Positions 45,265 through 54,399 of a stretch of 64,000 nucleotides of DNA are shown one piece after another. The stretch is from Azospirillum brasilense (GTDB lineage: Bacteria > Pseudomonadota > Alphaproteobacteria > Azospirillales > Azospirillaceae). Position 1 is the stretch's first letter; each line of letters begins with the position of its first letter. Where the stretch lies: contig NZ_VITI01000012.1 in assembly GCF_007827795.1 (NCBI RefSeq), forward strand, positions 102,393 to 166,392, in the 5' to 3' direction. The position numbers and the translations under genes were made by a program. Below the pieces are notes generated by a model. The model was not told the origin of the DNA, searched no databases, and saw only the letters and a list, made by a program, of their open reading frames with translations.

Positions 45265-45460
45265 GGCGCCAAGGATGTCGATCAGGACGAGGGTGGGCGA
45301 GACGGCGGCGGTCGTGATGGCGGGCCTCCCGGCGTGTGGGCCTCAACAACAGGACGATGGAGAGTGGGGCGTCATGAAAACGTAACAATCGCAGGGCGCA
45401 ACCTGATCCCCCGCGAAAGGCGTATCCCCTTTGCCGGGACGCCGCACTCGGGCCTTCCGC

Positions 45461-46372
45461 TCACCCACGCGTGACCAGCCAAATGCCCAGGGCCACCGGC
45501 AGAATGCCCAACAGGTCCCAGGGCTGCACCGCCTCGCCCAGCAGCAGCCAGCCAAACAGCATGCCCAGGGGCGGCATCAGGAAGTGATAGGCGCTGGCCT
45601 CCGTGGCGCTCGTCCGCTGCAACAGGCGAAACCACAGCAGGTAGCCGCCGATCGACACCACCAGCGCCTGATAGACCAGCGACCCGGCGAAGCCGGCGGT
45701 CAGCCGGATCGACCCGGCGTCCTCCAGCAGCAGCCCGATGGGCAGCAGCGCCAACCCCGCCGCCAGCACCTGCACGCCGGTGCCGGCGAGCAGCCCCGTC
45801 TGCGGCGCCAGCCGCTTGAACAGCAGCGTCCCCGCCGACAGCGCCACCAGCGCGCCGACCGCCAGCGCCATGCCCAGCGGTGCATCCATTCCGCTGCCCA
45901 GCCGCCCGCGCACCACCAGCGCCACCCCGGCCACCCCCAGCGCCAGCCCCACCGCCTTGCGCCGGTTCATCGCCTCGCCCAGCAGCAGGGCGGCCAGCGC
46001 CGCGGTCAGCACCGGGTTGGCGCTGACGATCAGCGCCGTCAGGCCGGAGGACACGTAGGTCATGCCGCTGTAGCTCAGCCCCAGATAGAGCGCATGGTTG
46101 AGCAGGCCGAGCAGCGCCAGCAGGCCGAGCGTCCGTCCGGCCATCCCGCGATACTCGCCACGCCACACTGCGACGGCGGCCAGCAGAGCCCCGGCGATCA
46201 GGAAACGGAAGGCCAGCAGCAGCAGCGGAGGGCAGTCGGCCAGCCCGATCTTTCCCGCGGCGAAGGCCGAACTCCAGGCGAGGCAGAAGGGCACGACCAG
46301 GGCGAGCGGCGCCGCCCGCGGGTCGGTCAGGGGTAAGGGGTGCGTGGCGGCGTGCGTGGCGGCGTGCGTCAT
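45461..46372 (-). CDS. EamA-family DMT exporter
   Basis: A 303-residue drug/metabolite transporter with ten helices, two EamA halves (PFCLAWSSAFAAGKIGLADC, GLTALIVSANPVLTAALAALLLGE and its later counterpart MPPLGMLFGWLLLGEAVQ). GAGAGGA precedes the ATG. The N-terminus has a THAATHAATH mini-repeat. It is divergent from a LysR regulator, and a perfect palindrome in the shared region marks the likely operator. The exported metabolite is unknown. Confidence 0.86.
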   Translation of the reverse strand: MTHAATHAATHPLPLTDPRAAPLALVVPFCLAWSSAFAAGKIGLADCPPLLLLAFRFLIAGALLAAVAVWRGEYRGMAGRTLGLLALLGLLNHALYLGLSYSGMTYVSSGLTALIVSANPVLTAALAALLLGEAMNRRKAVGLALGVAGVALVVRGRLGSGMDAPLGMALAVGALVALSAGTLLFKRLAPQTGLLAGTGVQVLAAGLALLPIGLLLEDAGSIRLTAGFAGSLVYQALVVSIGGYLLWFRLLQRTSATEASAYHFLMPPLGMLFGWLLLGEAVQPWDLLGILPVALGIWLVTRG

Positions 46373-46443
46373 GGCCGATCCTCTCCCATAAGGAATGCTG
46401 TGCGTTGGGGAGAGGATGGCGCGGACTCTTGCCATTTGGAAAT

Positions 46444-46459
46444 TGGATGATATCATCCA
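46444..46459. promoter_or_regulatory. Palindromic LysR operator
   Basis: TGGATGATATCATCCA is a perfect 16-bp palindrome with a T-N11-A-type core, midway between the divergent eamA and lysR starts. It is the best candidate for autoregulation of the LysR gene and control of the transporter. Confidence 0.6.
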
Positions 46460-46488
46460 TTGCATTCGAAACATGAATGGTCGGTCCG

Positions 46489-47352
46489 ATGCGCGAGATG
46501 GATCTGGGCCTGCTGCGCACCTTCGTCTCGGTGGTGGACGCCGGCGGCTTCACGCGGGCCGGAGAGCGGGTGCACAAGACGCAATCGACGGTCAGCCAGC
46601 AGATCCGCCGCCTGGAGGAGCAGGTCGGCCTGCCGCTCCTCGACCGCAACAGCCGCGCCGTCGCGCTGACCGACGACGGGGAGCGGCTGCTCGGCTACGC
46701 CCGCCGGCTGCTGGCGCTGAACGACGAGGCGAACGCCGTGCTGTCCGGGCGCCCGGCGGCGGAGGTGGTGCGGCTGGGCGTACCGGAGGATTACGCGGTG
46801 GAGCGGTTGCCCCGCCTGCTCGCCGACTTCGCGCGGGCGAACCGGCGGCTGCGGCTGGACGTGCGCTGCGATCTGTCGGTGCGGCTGCGCGCGGACGTGG
46901 AGTGCGGCGACCTCGACATCGCCCTGGTCAAGCAGGAACCCGGACGCCCCGGCGCGCTGCGCGCGTGGCGGGAACCGCTCTGCTGGGTCGGCCCGGCGGT
47001 GGAGGATCTGCACCGCGATGACCCGCTGCCGCTGGTGCTGTTCCCCCAGGGCTGCGTCTACCGCAACCGCGCGGTGCATGAGCTGGAGCGCGCCGGGCGG
47101 CGCTGGCGGGTGGCCTATTCAAGCCCCAACCACGCCGGGGTGCGCGCCGCGGTGTCCGGCGGGCTGGGCGTCAGCGTGCTTCCCCACAGCGCCCTGCCTG
47201 CCGGCGCGCGCTTCCTGGGCGTGGCGGACGGATTGCCCGCGCTGCCGGAGACGGAACTGGCGCTGCTGACCGGAGGCGCGGCGCGGGGTGGCGGGGTGGA
47301 GCTGGTCACCGGCCTGCTGATGGAGAGCCTTCCGGAGCCGGTGTGGGCGTGA
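46489..47352 (+). CDS. LysR-family transcriptional regulator
   Basis: About 287 residues. The N-terminal winged helix reads LRTFVSVVDAGGFTRAGERV and QSTVSQQIRRLEEQVGLPL, followed by a LysR substrate-binding domain (LGVPEDYAVERLPRLLADFA). Start uncertain: ATG codons at 46477, 46489 and 46498 are in frame with none having a strong ribosome site. The gene is divergent from an EamA exporter; a 16-bp palindrome lies 30 bases upstream. Confidence 0.87.
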   Translation: MREMDLGLLRTFVSVVDAGGFTRAGERVHKTQSTVSQQIRRLEEQVGLPLLDRNSRAVALTDDGERLLGYARRLLALNDEANAVLSGRPAAEVVRLGVPEDYAVERLPRLLADFARANRRLRLDVRCDLSVRLRADVECGDLDIALVKQEPGRPGALRAWREPLCWVGPAVEDLHRDDPLPLVLFPQGCVYRNRAVHELERAGRRWRVAYSSPNHAGVRAAVSGGLGVSVLPHSALPAGARFLGVADGLPALPETELALLTGGAARGGGVELVTGLLMESLPEPVWA

Positions 47353-47471
47353 CGGGGCTACCCGGCGCAACCACTCCTCTCGCACCGTTGCGCCACGTCC
47401 CCAAAGCGCCATAGAACAGGCCAGGAACCATATCCAGGTATGGCGAAGAACAGGGTTGAGGGACCAAGGGC

Positions 47472-48257
47472 ATGGCGCGACGGAGAAGCGGAGCACCGCG
47501 AGGCGGCCGGAGGGGCCGTCCGCTGACGCTGGGCGGGCTGATCGCCGTTCTGCTGGCGCTGGCTGCGGTCTATGCGGCGGAGCGCTTCCACCTCGTCCCG
47601 CCCGGCACGCTGGATTCCATCTTCGGGGAGGAGAAGACACAGCGCCCCCGGCCCATTCCCCGTCCCGTCCCGGACGCCAGCATCGACTACGCCGCGGTCG
47701 CCGCCCAGCTCGACCGCATCCGGGTGGAGGAGGAGCGCCGCCGCGGCTATGTGCGGGACGAGTGGCCGCACTGGCTGACCCTCGACGCCAAATGCCTGAA
47801 CACGCGCGAGCAGGTGCTGATCCGCGATTCCGCGAAGCCGGCGAAGCTGTCCGCCAACGGCTGTTCCGTGCAGTCCGGAGTCTGGAACGATCCCTACACC
47901 GGCGAAACCTTCACCGAGCCGAAACAGGTGGACATCGACCACCGCGTGCCGCTGGAGGAGGCCCATGCCAGCGGCGGCTACGACTGGCCGCGCGAGAAGC
48001 GCGCCGCTTATGCCAACGACCTGAGCGACCCGCTGACCCTCGTCACCGTCTCGGCGGCGGCCAACCGCGCCAAGGGGTCGAAGGGGCCGGAGGACTGGCT
48101 TCCCCCGCGGGAGGAGTACATCTGCGCTTATGTGGCGGGCTGGATCGCCGTGAAAGCGCGCTGGGAGCTGACCATGGACGAGCGGGAGCGCGTCACCGTC
48201 GGCAACATCCTGTCCGACTGCCGCCGCACCGCCGTGGGGACTCGGCCCGCTCGCTGA
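47472..48257 (+). CDS. Membrane-anchored or secreted HNH nuclease (DUF1524-type)
   Basis: A 261-residue protein with a basic N-terminus and one hydrophobic segment (TLGGLIAVLLALAAVYAAE), then a GmrSD/DUF1524-like HNH domain. The catalytic DIDHRVPLEEAHASG contains the His pair region, and the later NRAKGSKGPEDWLPP matches the family. Likely faces the periplasm or outside, a role in DNA uptake or defence against incoming DNA being possible. It stands alone. Confidence 0.8.
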   Translation: MARRRSGAPRGGRRGRPLTLGGLIAVLLALAAVYAAERFHLVPPGTLDSIFGEEKTQRPRPIPRPVPDASIDYAAVAAQLDRIRVEEERRRGYVRDEWPHWLTLDAKCLNTREQVLIRDSAKPAKLSANGCSVQSGVWNDPYTGETFTEPKQVDIDHRVPLEEAHASGGYDWPREKRAAYANDLSDPLTLVTVSAAANRAKGSKGPEDWLPPREEYICAYVAGWIAVKARWELTMDERERVTVGNILSDCRRTAVGTRPAR

Positions 48258-48402
48258 CCCGCCTTCCCAACAAAATCATGCGCCGGTATGCACGGCCATC
48301 CCCTGATGTCACTTTTGAAACCTGGCCGAACTTGTTAGAACCTTCGTATGCGGTCTTCCTGACGGAACGGCGGCGGGGTGTCGAGGGGAGCGGCCGGACG
48401 TC

Positions 48403-50088
48403 ATGGCGAGGGAACGCGGTCTGCGGACGACGGTGGCTCTGACCGGCGCCGTTCTGGTCCTTGGCGTCTCCGTCGTGCTGGCGGCACTGACCGGCCTGCG
48501 CTCCCGCGAGCGGATCGAAAGCGAGATCGGTCACTCGCTGGCGGAAGCCGCGCACAACATGGCCGACCGGCTGGACCGCTCCATGTGGTCGCGCGCCAGC
48601 GAGATCGGCATGCTGGCCAAGCTCGGCATCACGCCGGCCATGGACGATCCGGTCCGGCTGCGCTGGCTGCTGGAGCAGTTCCAGGAGTTCTTCCCGACCG
48701 TCTCCTGGATGGGCGTGACCGACACCAAGGGCAAGGTGCTGGCCGCCACCGGGGGCCTGCTGGACGGCGTTGACATTTCCCAGCGACCGGTCTTCCGCAA
48801 CGGGCAGAAATCGCAGTTCGTCGGTGACGTGCACGACGCGGTGATGCTGGCCTTCCTGCTGCCGAACCCGACGGGCGAGGCCATGAAGTTCGTCGACATC
48901 TCCACCCCCGTGCACAACGACCGGGGCGAGGTCGTCGGTGTGCTGGCCACGCATCTGAGCTGGGAGTGGACGCGCGAGATCCGCCGCTCCCTGATGGACA
49001 CCATGCGGGGCCGCTCCGAGTTGGAGCTGATCGTGGTCGCGGCGGACCGCACCGTGCTGCTCGGCCCCCGCGAAATGCTCGGCACCAGCCTGGACATCGC
49101 GGCGGTGCGGAGCGCGCAGAAGAACGAGAGCGGCTGGATCGTCGAACGCTGGCCGGACGGGCAGCGCTACCTGACCGGCTACGCCTATGGCAACGGCTAT
49201 CTGAGTTACCCGGGCCTGGGCTGGAGCGTGGTGGCCCGCCAGCCGCTGGCCGTCGCCTACGCCCCGGCCACCGCCCAGATGGTCGAGACCGTGCTGGCCG
49301 GCGGCGCCATGGTGCTGCTGTTCAGCGTGCTCGGCTGGATGGCCGCCGGGCGGGTCACCCGGCCGCTGCGTCGCATCGCCCAAGCGGCGGAGCGCATCCG
49401 CAGCGGCGAACGCGGGGCGGAAATGCCGGTGCTGGGCGGCAGTGCGGAAATCACCTCGCTGTCGGCGACGCTGCGCGATCTGGTGGACGGGCTGACCCAC
49501 CGCGACGCCGCCCTGGTCCGGCTGGAGGACATCGCCTATCAGGACCGGCTGACCGGCCTGCCGAACCGCCGCTACTTCGAGCAGTATGTGGAGGCCACGA
49601 CCGCCGGCAACGGCTCCGCCGCCTTCCTCTACATTGATCTGGACGGCTTCAAACCGGTGAACGACCGGCTGGGCCACGATGCGGGCGACCTCGTGCTGCG
49701 TCAGGTGGGGGAACGTCTGGCCGCCTGCTTCCGCGGCGACGACGTGGTGGCCCGGCTGGGCGGCGACGAGTTCGCCGCGGTGCTGCCGCAACGCGCCGGG
49801 GTCGAGCCGCCGGACCTGGACGGGCTGGCCCGCCGCATCATCGAGGCGGTGAACGAACCCGTCGGCATCGACGGCGAGGCGGTGCGGGTCGGCTGCTCCA
49901 TCGGCATCTCCCTGTGGCCCGAGGATTCGCCCGACGTGGCGGAAACCCTGCGCCGCGCCGATCAGGCGCTCTATCAGGCCAAGCGCGCGGGCCGCAACCG
50001 CGGCATCCGCTGGACGGCGGACCTGCCGCCCTCCCCCGCCGAGAGCCGGGGCATAGCCGCGGAGGCGACAAAGACCCCAGCGTCCTAG
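48403..50088 (+). CDS. Diguanylate cyclase with dCache-type sensor
   Basis: A 561-residue membrane protein. Two transmembrane helices bound an extracytoplasmic sensing domain of about 260 residues (dCache-like; SWMGVTDTKGKVLAATGG), a HAMP segment follows (GRVTRPLRRIAQAAERIRSGE), then a GGDEF domain with intact GGDEF at residues 453-457 and the YQDRLTGLPNRRYFEQY N-terminal motif. It should make c-di-GMP. No EAL domain; a possible I-site RxxD is not evident. Confidence 0.9.
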   Translation: MARERGLRTTVALTGAVLVLGVSVVLAALTGLRSRERIESEIGHSLAEAAHNMADRLDRSMWSRASEIGMLAKLGITPAMDDPVRLRWLLEQFQEFFPTVSWMGVTDTKGKVLAATGGLLDGVDISQRPVFRNGQKSQFVGDVHDAVMLAFLLPNPTGEAMKFVDISTPVHNDRGEVVGVLATHLSWEWTREIRRSLMDTMRGRSELELIVVAADRTVLLGPREMLGTSLDIAAVRSAQKNESGWIVERWPDGQRYLTGYAYGNGYLSYPGLGWSVVARQPLAVAYAPATAQMVETVLAGGAMVLLFSVLGWMAAGRVTRPLRRIAQAAERIRSGERGAEMPVLGGSAEITSLSATLRDLVDGLTHRDAALVRLEDIAYQDRLTGLPNRRYFEQYVEATTAGNGSAAFLYIDLDGFKPVNDRLGHDAGDLVLRQVGERLAACFRGDDVVARLGGDEFAAVLPQRAGVEPPDLDGLARRIIEAVNEPVGIDGEAVRVGCSIGISLWPEDSPDVAETLRRADQALYQAKRAGRNRGIRWTADLPPSPAESRGIAAEATKTPAS

Positions 50089-50245
50089 GCCCCGCGGCCA
50101 AGCCTCCGCCAAGCGGGGAACCGCGTCCGGCGGGGCGCCCGGCCAGCGGTGGGTAAGGCCGTTGCACGCTGGAGCCTTGGCCCTTTTCTGCCGTTTCATG
50201 TCCATCGGAGCACGATTCGGACGGCCATGGCGGGAGATTTGGAAG

Positions 50246-50506
50246 ATGAGCCTTGACACCAAGGGACAGCGGGCCCGCATGCTGCGTCTGCTCGCCGTCG
50301 TCGAGCATTATGAGCGCAACAGCGCGGCCGGCGCGCAACTGATGCGGGGCACGCGCTACGAGCTGGCGGTGCAGGCCACCGACGTGAACGGCGACCGCTG
50401 CCTGTTTCCGGCCTGCAACTGCGCCCAGGCCGACTGCTCGCGCCAGCCGCCCGCCGGCCCGCAGCTCAGCTGGTGCGGTCCGCGCGGCGGCTGGAAGATG
50501 CGGTGA
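50246..50506 (+). CDS. Small cysteine-containing hypothetical protein
   Basis: An 86-residue protein starting MSLDTKGQRARMLRLLAVVEHYE with a ribosome site GGAAG. The C-terminal half has a cysteine cluster, CLFPACNCAQADC, then a further Cys in SWCGPRGGWKMR, suggesting metal or zinc binding. No family recognised. It lies between a diguanylate cyclase and slyX. Confidence 0.55.
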   Translation: MSLDTKGQRARMLRLLAVVEHYERNSAAGAQLMRGTRYELAVQATDVNGDRCLFPACNCAQADCSRQPPAGPQLSWCGPRGGWKMR

Positions 50507-50523
50507 CGATCCGCAAGGAATGA

Positions 50524-50739
50524 TCAGTAATGGGGCGGGGGCGGCTCGTCCTGCGACGCGCGGGAAACCCCGGACTCCAGTTCCGCGATCCGGTCGCGCA
50601 GGCGACGCATCTGCGCCGTCATGAGGTCGATGGCCCGCCCCTGCTCGAACAGCACGGCGGACATCTCCTCGGCCATACGCTCGTGATGGGCGAGGCGGGA
50701 TTCCAGCTCGGTCAGGCGGCTTTCGGCGTCGGCGTCCAT
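50524..50739 (-). CDS. slyX: SlyX-like protein
   Basis: A 71-residue coiled-coil protein matching SlyX (RLTELESRLAHHERMAEEMSAVLFEQGR, LRDRIAELESG, C-terminal PPPPHY). Function unknown; in several bacteria it neighbours FKBP genes. Here it follows a small Cys-containing gene on the other strand and is followed by the Fur operon. Confidence 0.85.
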   Translation of the reverse strand: MDADAESRLTELESRLAHHERMAEEMSAVLFEQGRAIDLMTAQMRRLRDRIAELESGVSRASQDEPPPPHY

Positions 50740-50828
50740 AATGGCCCTGCGGTGTCGCGGTAGGGACAGAGCTTTAGAAGCGCTCCGCCGGCCAAGGCAA
50801 GATCAATGCACCATCAATGCAGCCGGTA

Positions 50829-51080
50829 TCAATGCAGCCGGCCTTGTGCGATCACCCAGCGCTCAACGATCTGAAGCGCCTGCGGCACGTCCAGTTCCGG
50901 ATGATGCCAGCGCAGCACCACCGTGGCGGCCTCCAGCGCGTGGCGGTCGGGGCGCCCGCAATCGACCAGTTCGCGGTAGGCCCGCTCCACCACCGGACGG
51001 CAGCCGCAGACCGCGGCCTCGCAGGCGGCGAAGCGCTCCGCCGGATCGCGCTCCGGCCCGGTTCTCCGCTCGGCCGCCAT
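50829..51080 (-). CDS. Hypothetical protein translationally coupled to fur
   Basis: An 83-residue acidic helical protein with two early Cys residues (AACEAAVCGCRP) and a late WHHPELDVPQALQIVERWV. Its ATG overlaps the fur stop in TGATG, so it should be translationally coupled. No family recognised. It may be a small accessory of Fur or of the metal response. Confidence 0.6.
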   Translation of the reverse strand: MAAERRTGPERDPAERFAACEAAVCGCRPVVERAYRELVDCGRPDRHALEAATVVLRWHHPELDVPQALQIVERWVIAQGRLH

Positions 51081-51529
51081 CAGGTCGTCTCCGGGCCTTT
51101 GCGCTGGACGCGGCGCCCGAAGATCTCCAGCCGCTGCCCGATCATGTCGAAGCCGAGATGCCGGGCGATCCGGGTGACGGCGGCCTCCAGTTCCGGGTCC
51201 TGGAACTCCACCACCTCGCCGGTTTCGATGTCGATCAGGTGATGGTGGTGGTCGCCCCGCGCCTCCTCGTAACGGGCCCGCCCATCACCGAAATCGTGGC
51301 GCTGGATGATCCCGATCTCCTCGAACAGCCGCATGGACCGGTAGACGGTCGCCAGACTGATTCCGGCGTCGATCGCCGCCGCGCGGCGGTAGACCTCCTC
51401 CACATCGGGGTGATCGGCGGCTTCCGACAGGACGCGGGCGATGATCCGGCGCTGGCCGGTCATCTTCAACCCCCGCTCGGCGCAGGCGCGTTCGAGCCGC
51501 GACGGCAGGGCTTCTTCGGGCGTGGTCAC
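51080..51529 (-). CDS. fur: Fur-family iron-responsive regulator
   Basis: A 149-residue Fur. The DNA-binding helix region reads MTGQRRIIARVLSEAADHPDVEEV and LATVYRSMRLFEEIGIIQ, and the metal-binding motif HHHHLIDIETGEVVEFQD follows. The C-terminal CxxC pairs of zinc-structured Fur are absent, as in most alphaproteobacterial Fur/Mur/Irr proteins, so Fur versus Mur needs a tree. A flavodoxin with a Fur-box-like site at 26866 is a plausible target. Confidence 0.85.
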   Translation of the reverse strand: MTTPEEALPSRLERACAERGLKMTGQRRIIARVLSEAADHPDVEEVYRRAAAIDAGISLATVYRSMRLFEEIGIIQRHDFGDGRARYEEARGDHHHHLIDIETGEVVEFQDPELEAAVTRIARHLGFDMIGQRLEIFGRRVQRKGPETT

Positions 51530-51942
51530 GGGGCCGGTCCTTTCCGATGCCTAACCCATGGACTCAAAGAGATGGAGAGGAATCCCGAAAAGGACAACGG
51601 TCATCCGCAAGACCTGGACAAATGGCCGGGGACGGATGGCCGGCCCTCCGACCCATGGCATCGGGCGAACGGCTTCCACGAGGCAGACGGACACCCCCAT
51701 CTCGCAGTCGCATCACCACCCGATACCCCGGATGTCCCGGACGGGCTCCCCCACCGGGACACCGCAACCCACCTTCCGCCACCGCGTTTTTTGCCGCAGT
51801 CATCCGTACATGAAGCAGACGCCGGAACACAGGAAAGATCGGATGAAATCCAAGTTTTCGAGATGTCGATCCAATTCCATTTTTTGTACGTAGACATTCG
51901 AAGCCGCCCCTTCATCAACATCCCCCAGGGAAGACCGAGCCC
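51530..51942. other. Intergenic region upstream of the three-gene acyltransferase operon
   Basis: A 413-base gap with markedly lower GC at its 3' end (CCAATTCCATTTTTTGTACG and neighbours). I see no gene I trust. It should hold the promoters of fur and of the FemAB-like gene; no clear Fur box is seen. Confidence 0.4.
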
Positions 51943-53130
51943 ATGGACATGAGGACTCTTGTTGAGGACGACGGCGACTCCATCGACATCACGCTGCACC
52001 CTCTGGATAATCCGCGAAAATTTGAGAAGATTTGGATTGATCTGGAACGGCGCGCCGACGGGTCCTTCTTCCTGAGCTGGCAGTGGATCGGCAATTGGCT
52101 GGCCTCCCTGCCCCCCGGCACGCGGCCCCACGCGCTGGTTGCCCGGCGCGGCGGACAGGTCGTCGGGTTGGCGCTCCTCTGCCCGCGCACGCAATGGCGT
52201 TTCGGTCTGCTGCGCACACGCTGCTGGCTGCTGCACGAGACCGGGGAGCGGACCTTCGACCGGCTCTTCGTGGAATACAACGGCATCCTGGCGGACCGGA
52301 GCTGCGCGGACGCCGTGCTGGCCGCCTGCTTCGACTGGCTGGGACGCCGCCTGACCAATTGGGACGAGCTGGTGCTGGGCGGGCTGGAGCCCGGGGCGGA
52401 AGCGGCGGTGCGGCTCGCCGCGGCGCGGCAGGGCCACGAGTTGCAGGTCCGGGTCGCCGACAGCTGCCAATGGGTCGATCTGGACGGCGTGCGCCGGCAG
52501 GGGGCCGGCTACCTCGCCAGCCTCGGCAAGAACACCCGCGCCGCGGTGCGCCGGGCCATGCGGCTCTACACGGAGCGCGGCCCCCTGACCTACCGCGTCG
52601 CCGCGACGGCGGACGAGGCGCTGGAGGATTTCCACGCCATGGAGATCCTGCATCAGGCGAGCTGGAACGCCCGCGGTCAGTCCGGCGCCTTCTCGAACCC
52701 GGCCTTCCGCCCCTTCCACGAGCGGCTGATCGCCGGCGGCGTGCCGGCGGGGACGGTGCGGCTGTGCCGGGTCAGCGCCGGGGACGCGGTCATCGGCTAT
52801 CTCTACAACTTCGTCCATCGCGGGCGGGTGATGAACTACCAGGGCGGTTTCGCCTATGAGGCCGACAACCGGCTGAAGCCCGGTCTGGTCGCCCATGTCC
52901 TGGCCATCGAGGACACGCTGGCCCGCGGCGAGGACTGCTATGACTTCATGTCCACCCCGGCGGGGCACAAGCCGCTGCTGTCCAACACGGAGCAGCCGAT
53001 GAACTGGATCGCGCTCGGCCCCGACCGGCTGAGCCGCCAGATCGACACCCGCCTGCGCCGAGTCAAGGCGGGTTTGGCCGACCGGATGAGGCGGCTGATC
53101 CGCAGCCCGCTGCCCCTGATGAACCGCTAG
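51943..53130 (+). CDS. GNAT acyltransferase of FemAB/CelD (Acetyltransf_6) type
   Basis: A 395-residue protein of the FemAB-like GNAT group. FFLSWQWIGNWLASL near the N-terminus and FHAMEILHQASWNARGQSGAF and MNYQGGFAYEADNRLKPG in the second half are typical of the CelD family. These proteins transfer acyl or aminoacyl groups in exopolysaccharide or cell-wall assembly. First gene of an operon with an ATP-grasp ligase and a metallophosphoesterase, a pairing I know of only in envelope or capsule settings. Confidence 0.8.
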   Translation: MDMRTLVEDDGDSIDITLHPLDNPRKFEKIWIDLERRADGSFFLSWQWIGNWLASLPPGTRPHALVARRGGQVVGLALLCPRTQWRFGLLRTRCWLLHETGERTFDRLFVEYNGILADRSCADAVLAACFDWLGRRLTNWDELVLGGLEPGAEAAVRLAAARQGHELQVRVADSCQWVDLDGVRRQGAGYLASLGKNTRAAVRRAMRLYTERGPLTYRVAATADEALEDFHAMEILHQASWNARGQSGAFSNPAFRPFHERLIAGGVPAGTVRLCRVSAGDAVIGYLYNFVHRGRVMNYQGGFAYEADNRLKPGLVAHVLAIEDTLARGEDCYDFMSTPAGHKPLLSNTEQPMNWIALGPDRLSRQIDTRLRRVKAGLADRMRRLIRSPLPLMNR

Positions 53131-53177
53131 AGACGCAACCGCAGGGCCGCCGACCGGGCGGTTGGAGGATGCCGAGA

Positions 53178-54386
53178 ATGAAGAACACCCCCGCCGCCAT
53201 GAAGTCCGCCGCCATCAACCCCGCCTTGGCCTGCGTGATGGGCGACATGGACATGGTCCGCCCGCTGGGGCTGGCCGGGCTGCGCTGCGCCGTGGTCACC
53301 CATCCCGGCGCCCCCGCCCTGCACTCCCGCTTCACCAGGGACGCCATCCTGTGGGACGACCCTGCGCGCAACCCGGACGGGCTGGTCGAGGTGATGATGG
53401 CCTTCGCCAAGGACCAGCCGGAAAAGCCGGTCCTCTATTTCCAGGACGACACCCAGCTCCTGCTCGTCTCGCGCAACCGGGACCGTCTCGCGGAGGGGTT
53501 CCGCTTCGCCATCGCCGACGCCGAGCTGGTGGAGGATCTGGTCGACAAGGGCCGCTTCCAGGCGCTGGCCGAGCGGCTGGACCTGCCCGTCCCGGCGACC
53601 CGCCGCCTTTATCCGACCCGCGAGGCGGCACCCGACGTGGTGGACCTGCGCTTTCCCCTGATCGTCAAGCCGCTGACCCGCCGCCGGGTGTGGGACGAGG
53701 CGGACGGCTTCGCCAAGGCCATCCAGGTCGACTCCGCGGAGGAACTGCGCGCCCTGTGGCCGCGGCTGGCGGCGGTCGGGCTCGACCTGCTGGTGCAGGA
53801 GATGATCCCCGGCCCGGAAACCCGGATCGAGAGCTACCACGTCTATGTCGATGAGCGCGGCGGCGTGGCCGGGGAGTTCACGGGTGCAAAGATCCGCACC
53901 TACCCGCTCGCCTACGGGCACAGCACCGCCCTGACCATCACCGACGCGCCGGACGTGGCGGCGCTGGGCCGCTCGCTGACCGAACGGCTGGGCCTGCGCG
54001 GCGTCGCCAAGTTCGATTTCAAGCGCGCCCCGGACGGCTCGCTGCATCTGCTGGAGGTCAACCCGCGCTTTAACCTGTGGCACCATCTGGGGGCGGTGGC
54101 CGGGGTCAACCTGCCGGCGCTGGTCCACGCCGACCGGCTCGGCCTGCCGCGTCCGGCGGTGGGCAAGGCGCGGGCCGGGGCGCGCTGGTGCCACATCACC
54201 AAGGACCGGCTGGCAGCAAAGGACAGCGGCCTGTCGATGGCCACGTGGCTGCCCTGGGTGCTGGGCTGCGAGGCCAAGGCCATCGCGCTCGACGACCCCA
54301 TGCCCTTCCTGCACAACCAGCTCGCCCGTTTCCTGCCGTCGCGTGCGCCTCACGACGCGCCCGGCGGCGCGATGACGGCGCAATGA
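53178..54386 (+). CDS. ATP-grasp enzyme (carboxylate-amine ligase-like)
   Basis: A 402-residue ATP-grasp protein. Residues about 110-330 form the ATP-binding fold (PLIVKPLTRRRVWDEADGFAKAI, LLVQEMIPGPETRIESYHVYVDE, FDFKRAPDGSLHLLEVNPRFNLWHHLG). The ATG at 53178 has GGAGG nine bases upstream, ruling out the earlier ATG overlapping that site. The closest fit is the COG3919 set of ATP-grasp enzymes. It probably ligates an amine or amino acid to a carboxylate made or accepted with its neighbours. Confidence 0.85.
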   Translation: MKNTPAAMKSAAINPALACVMGDMDMVRPLGLAGLRCAVVTHPGAPALHSRFTRDAILWDDPARNPDGLVEVMMAFAKDQPEKPVLYFQDDTQLLLVSRNRDRLAEGFRFAIADAELVEDLVDKGRFQALAERLDLPVPATRRLYPTREAAPDVVDLRFPLIVKPLTRRRVWDEADGFAKAIQVDSAEELRALWPRLAAVGLDLLVQEMIPGPETRIESYHVYVDERGGVAGEFTGAKIRTYPLAYGHSTALTITDAPDVAALGRSLTERLGLRGVAKFDFKRAPDGSLHLLEVNPRFNLWHHLGAVAGVNLPALVHADRLGLPRPAVGKARAGARWCHITKDRLAAKDSGLSMATWLPWVLGCEAKAIALDDPMPFLHNQLARFLPSRAPHDAPGGAMTAQ

Positions 54387-54399
54387 GGGTGCCGCGGCG

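Noticed and set aside
51558..51893. Possible gene in the fur-femAB gap
   Set aside because: Arg/Ser/Thr-rich product, poor codon use and no ribosome site; three overlapping frames are open equally.
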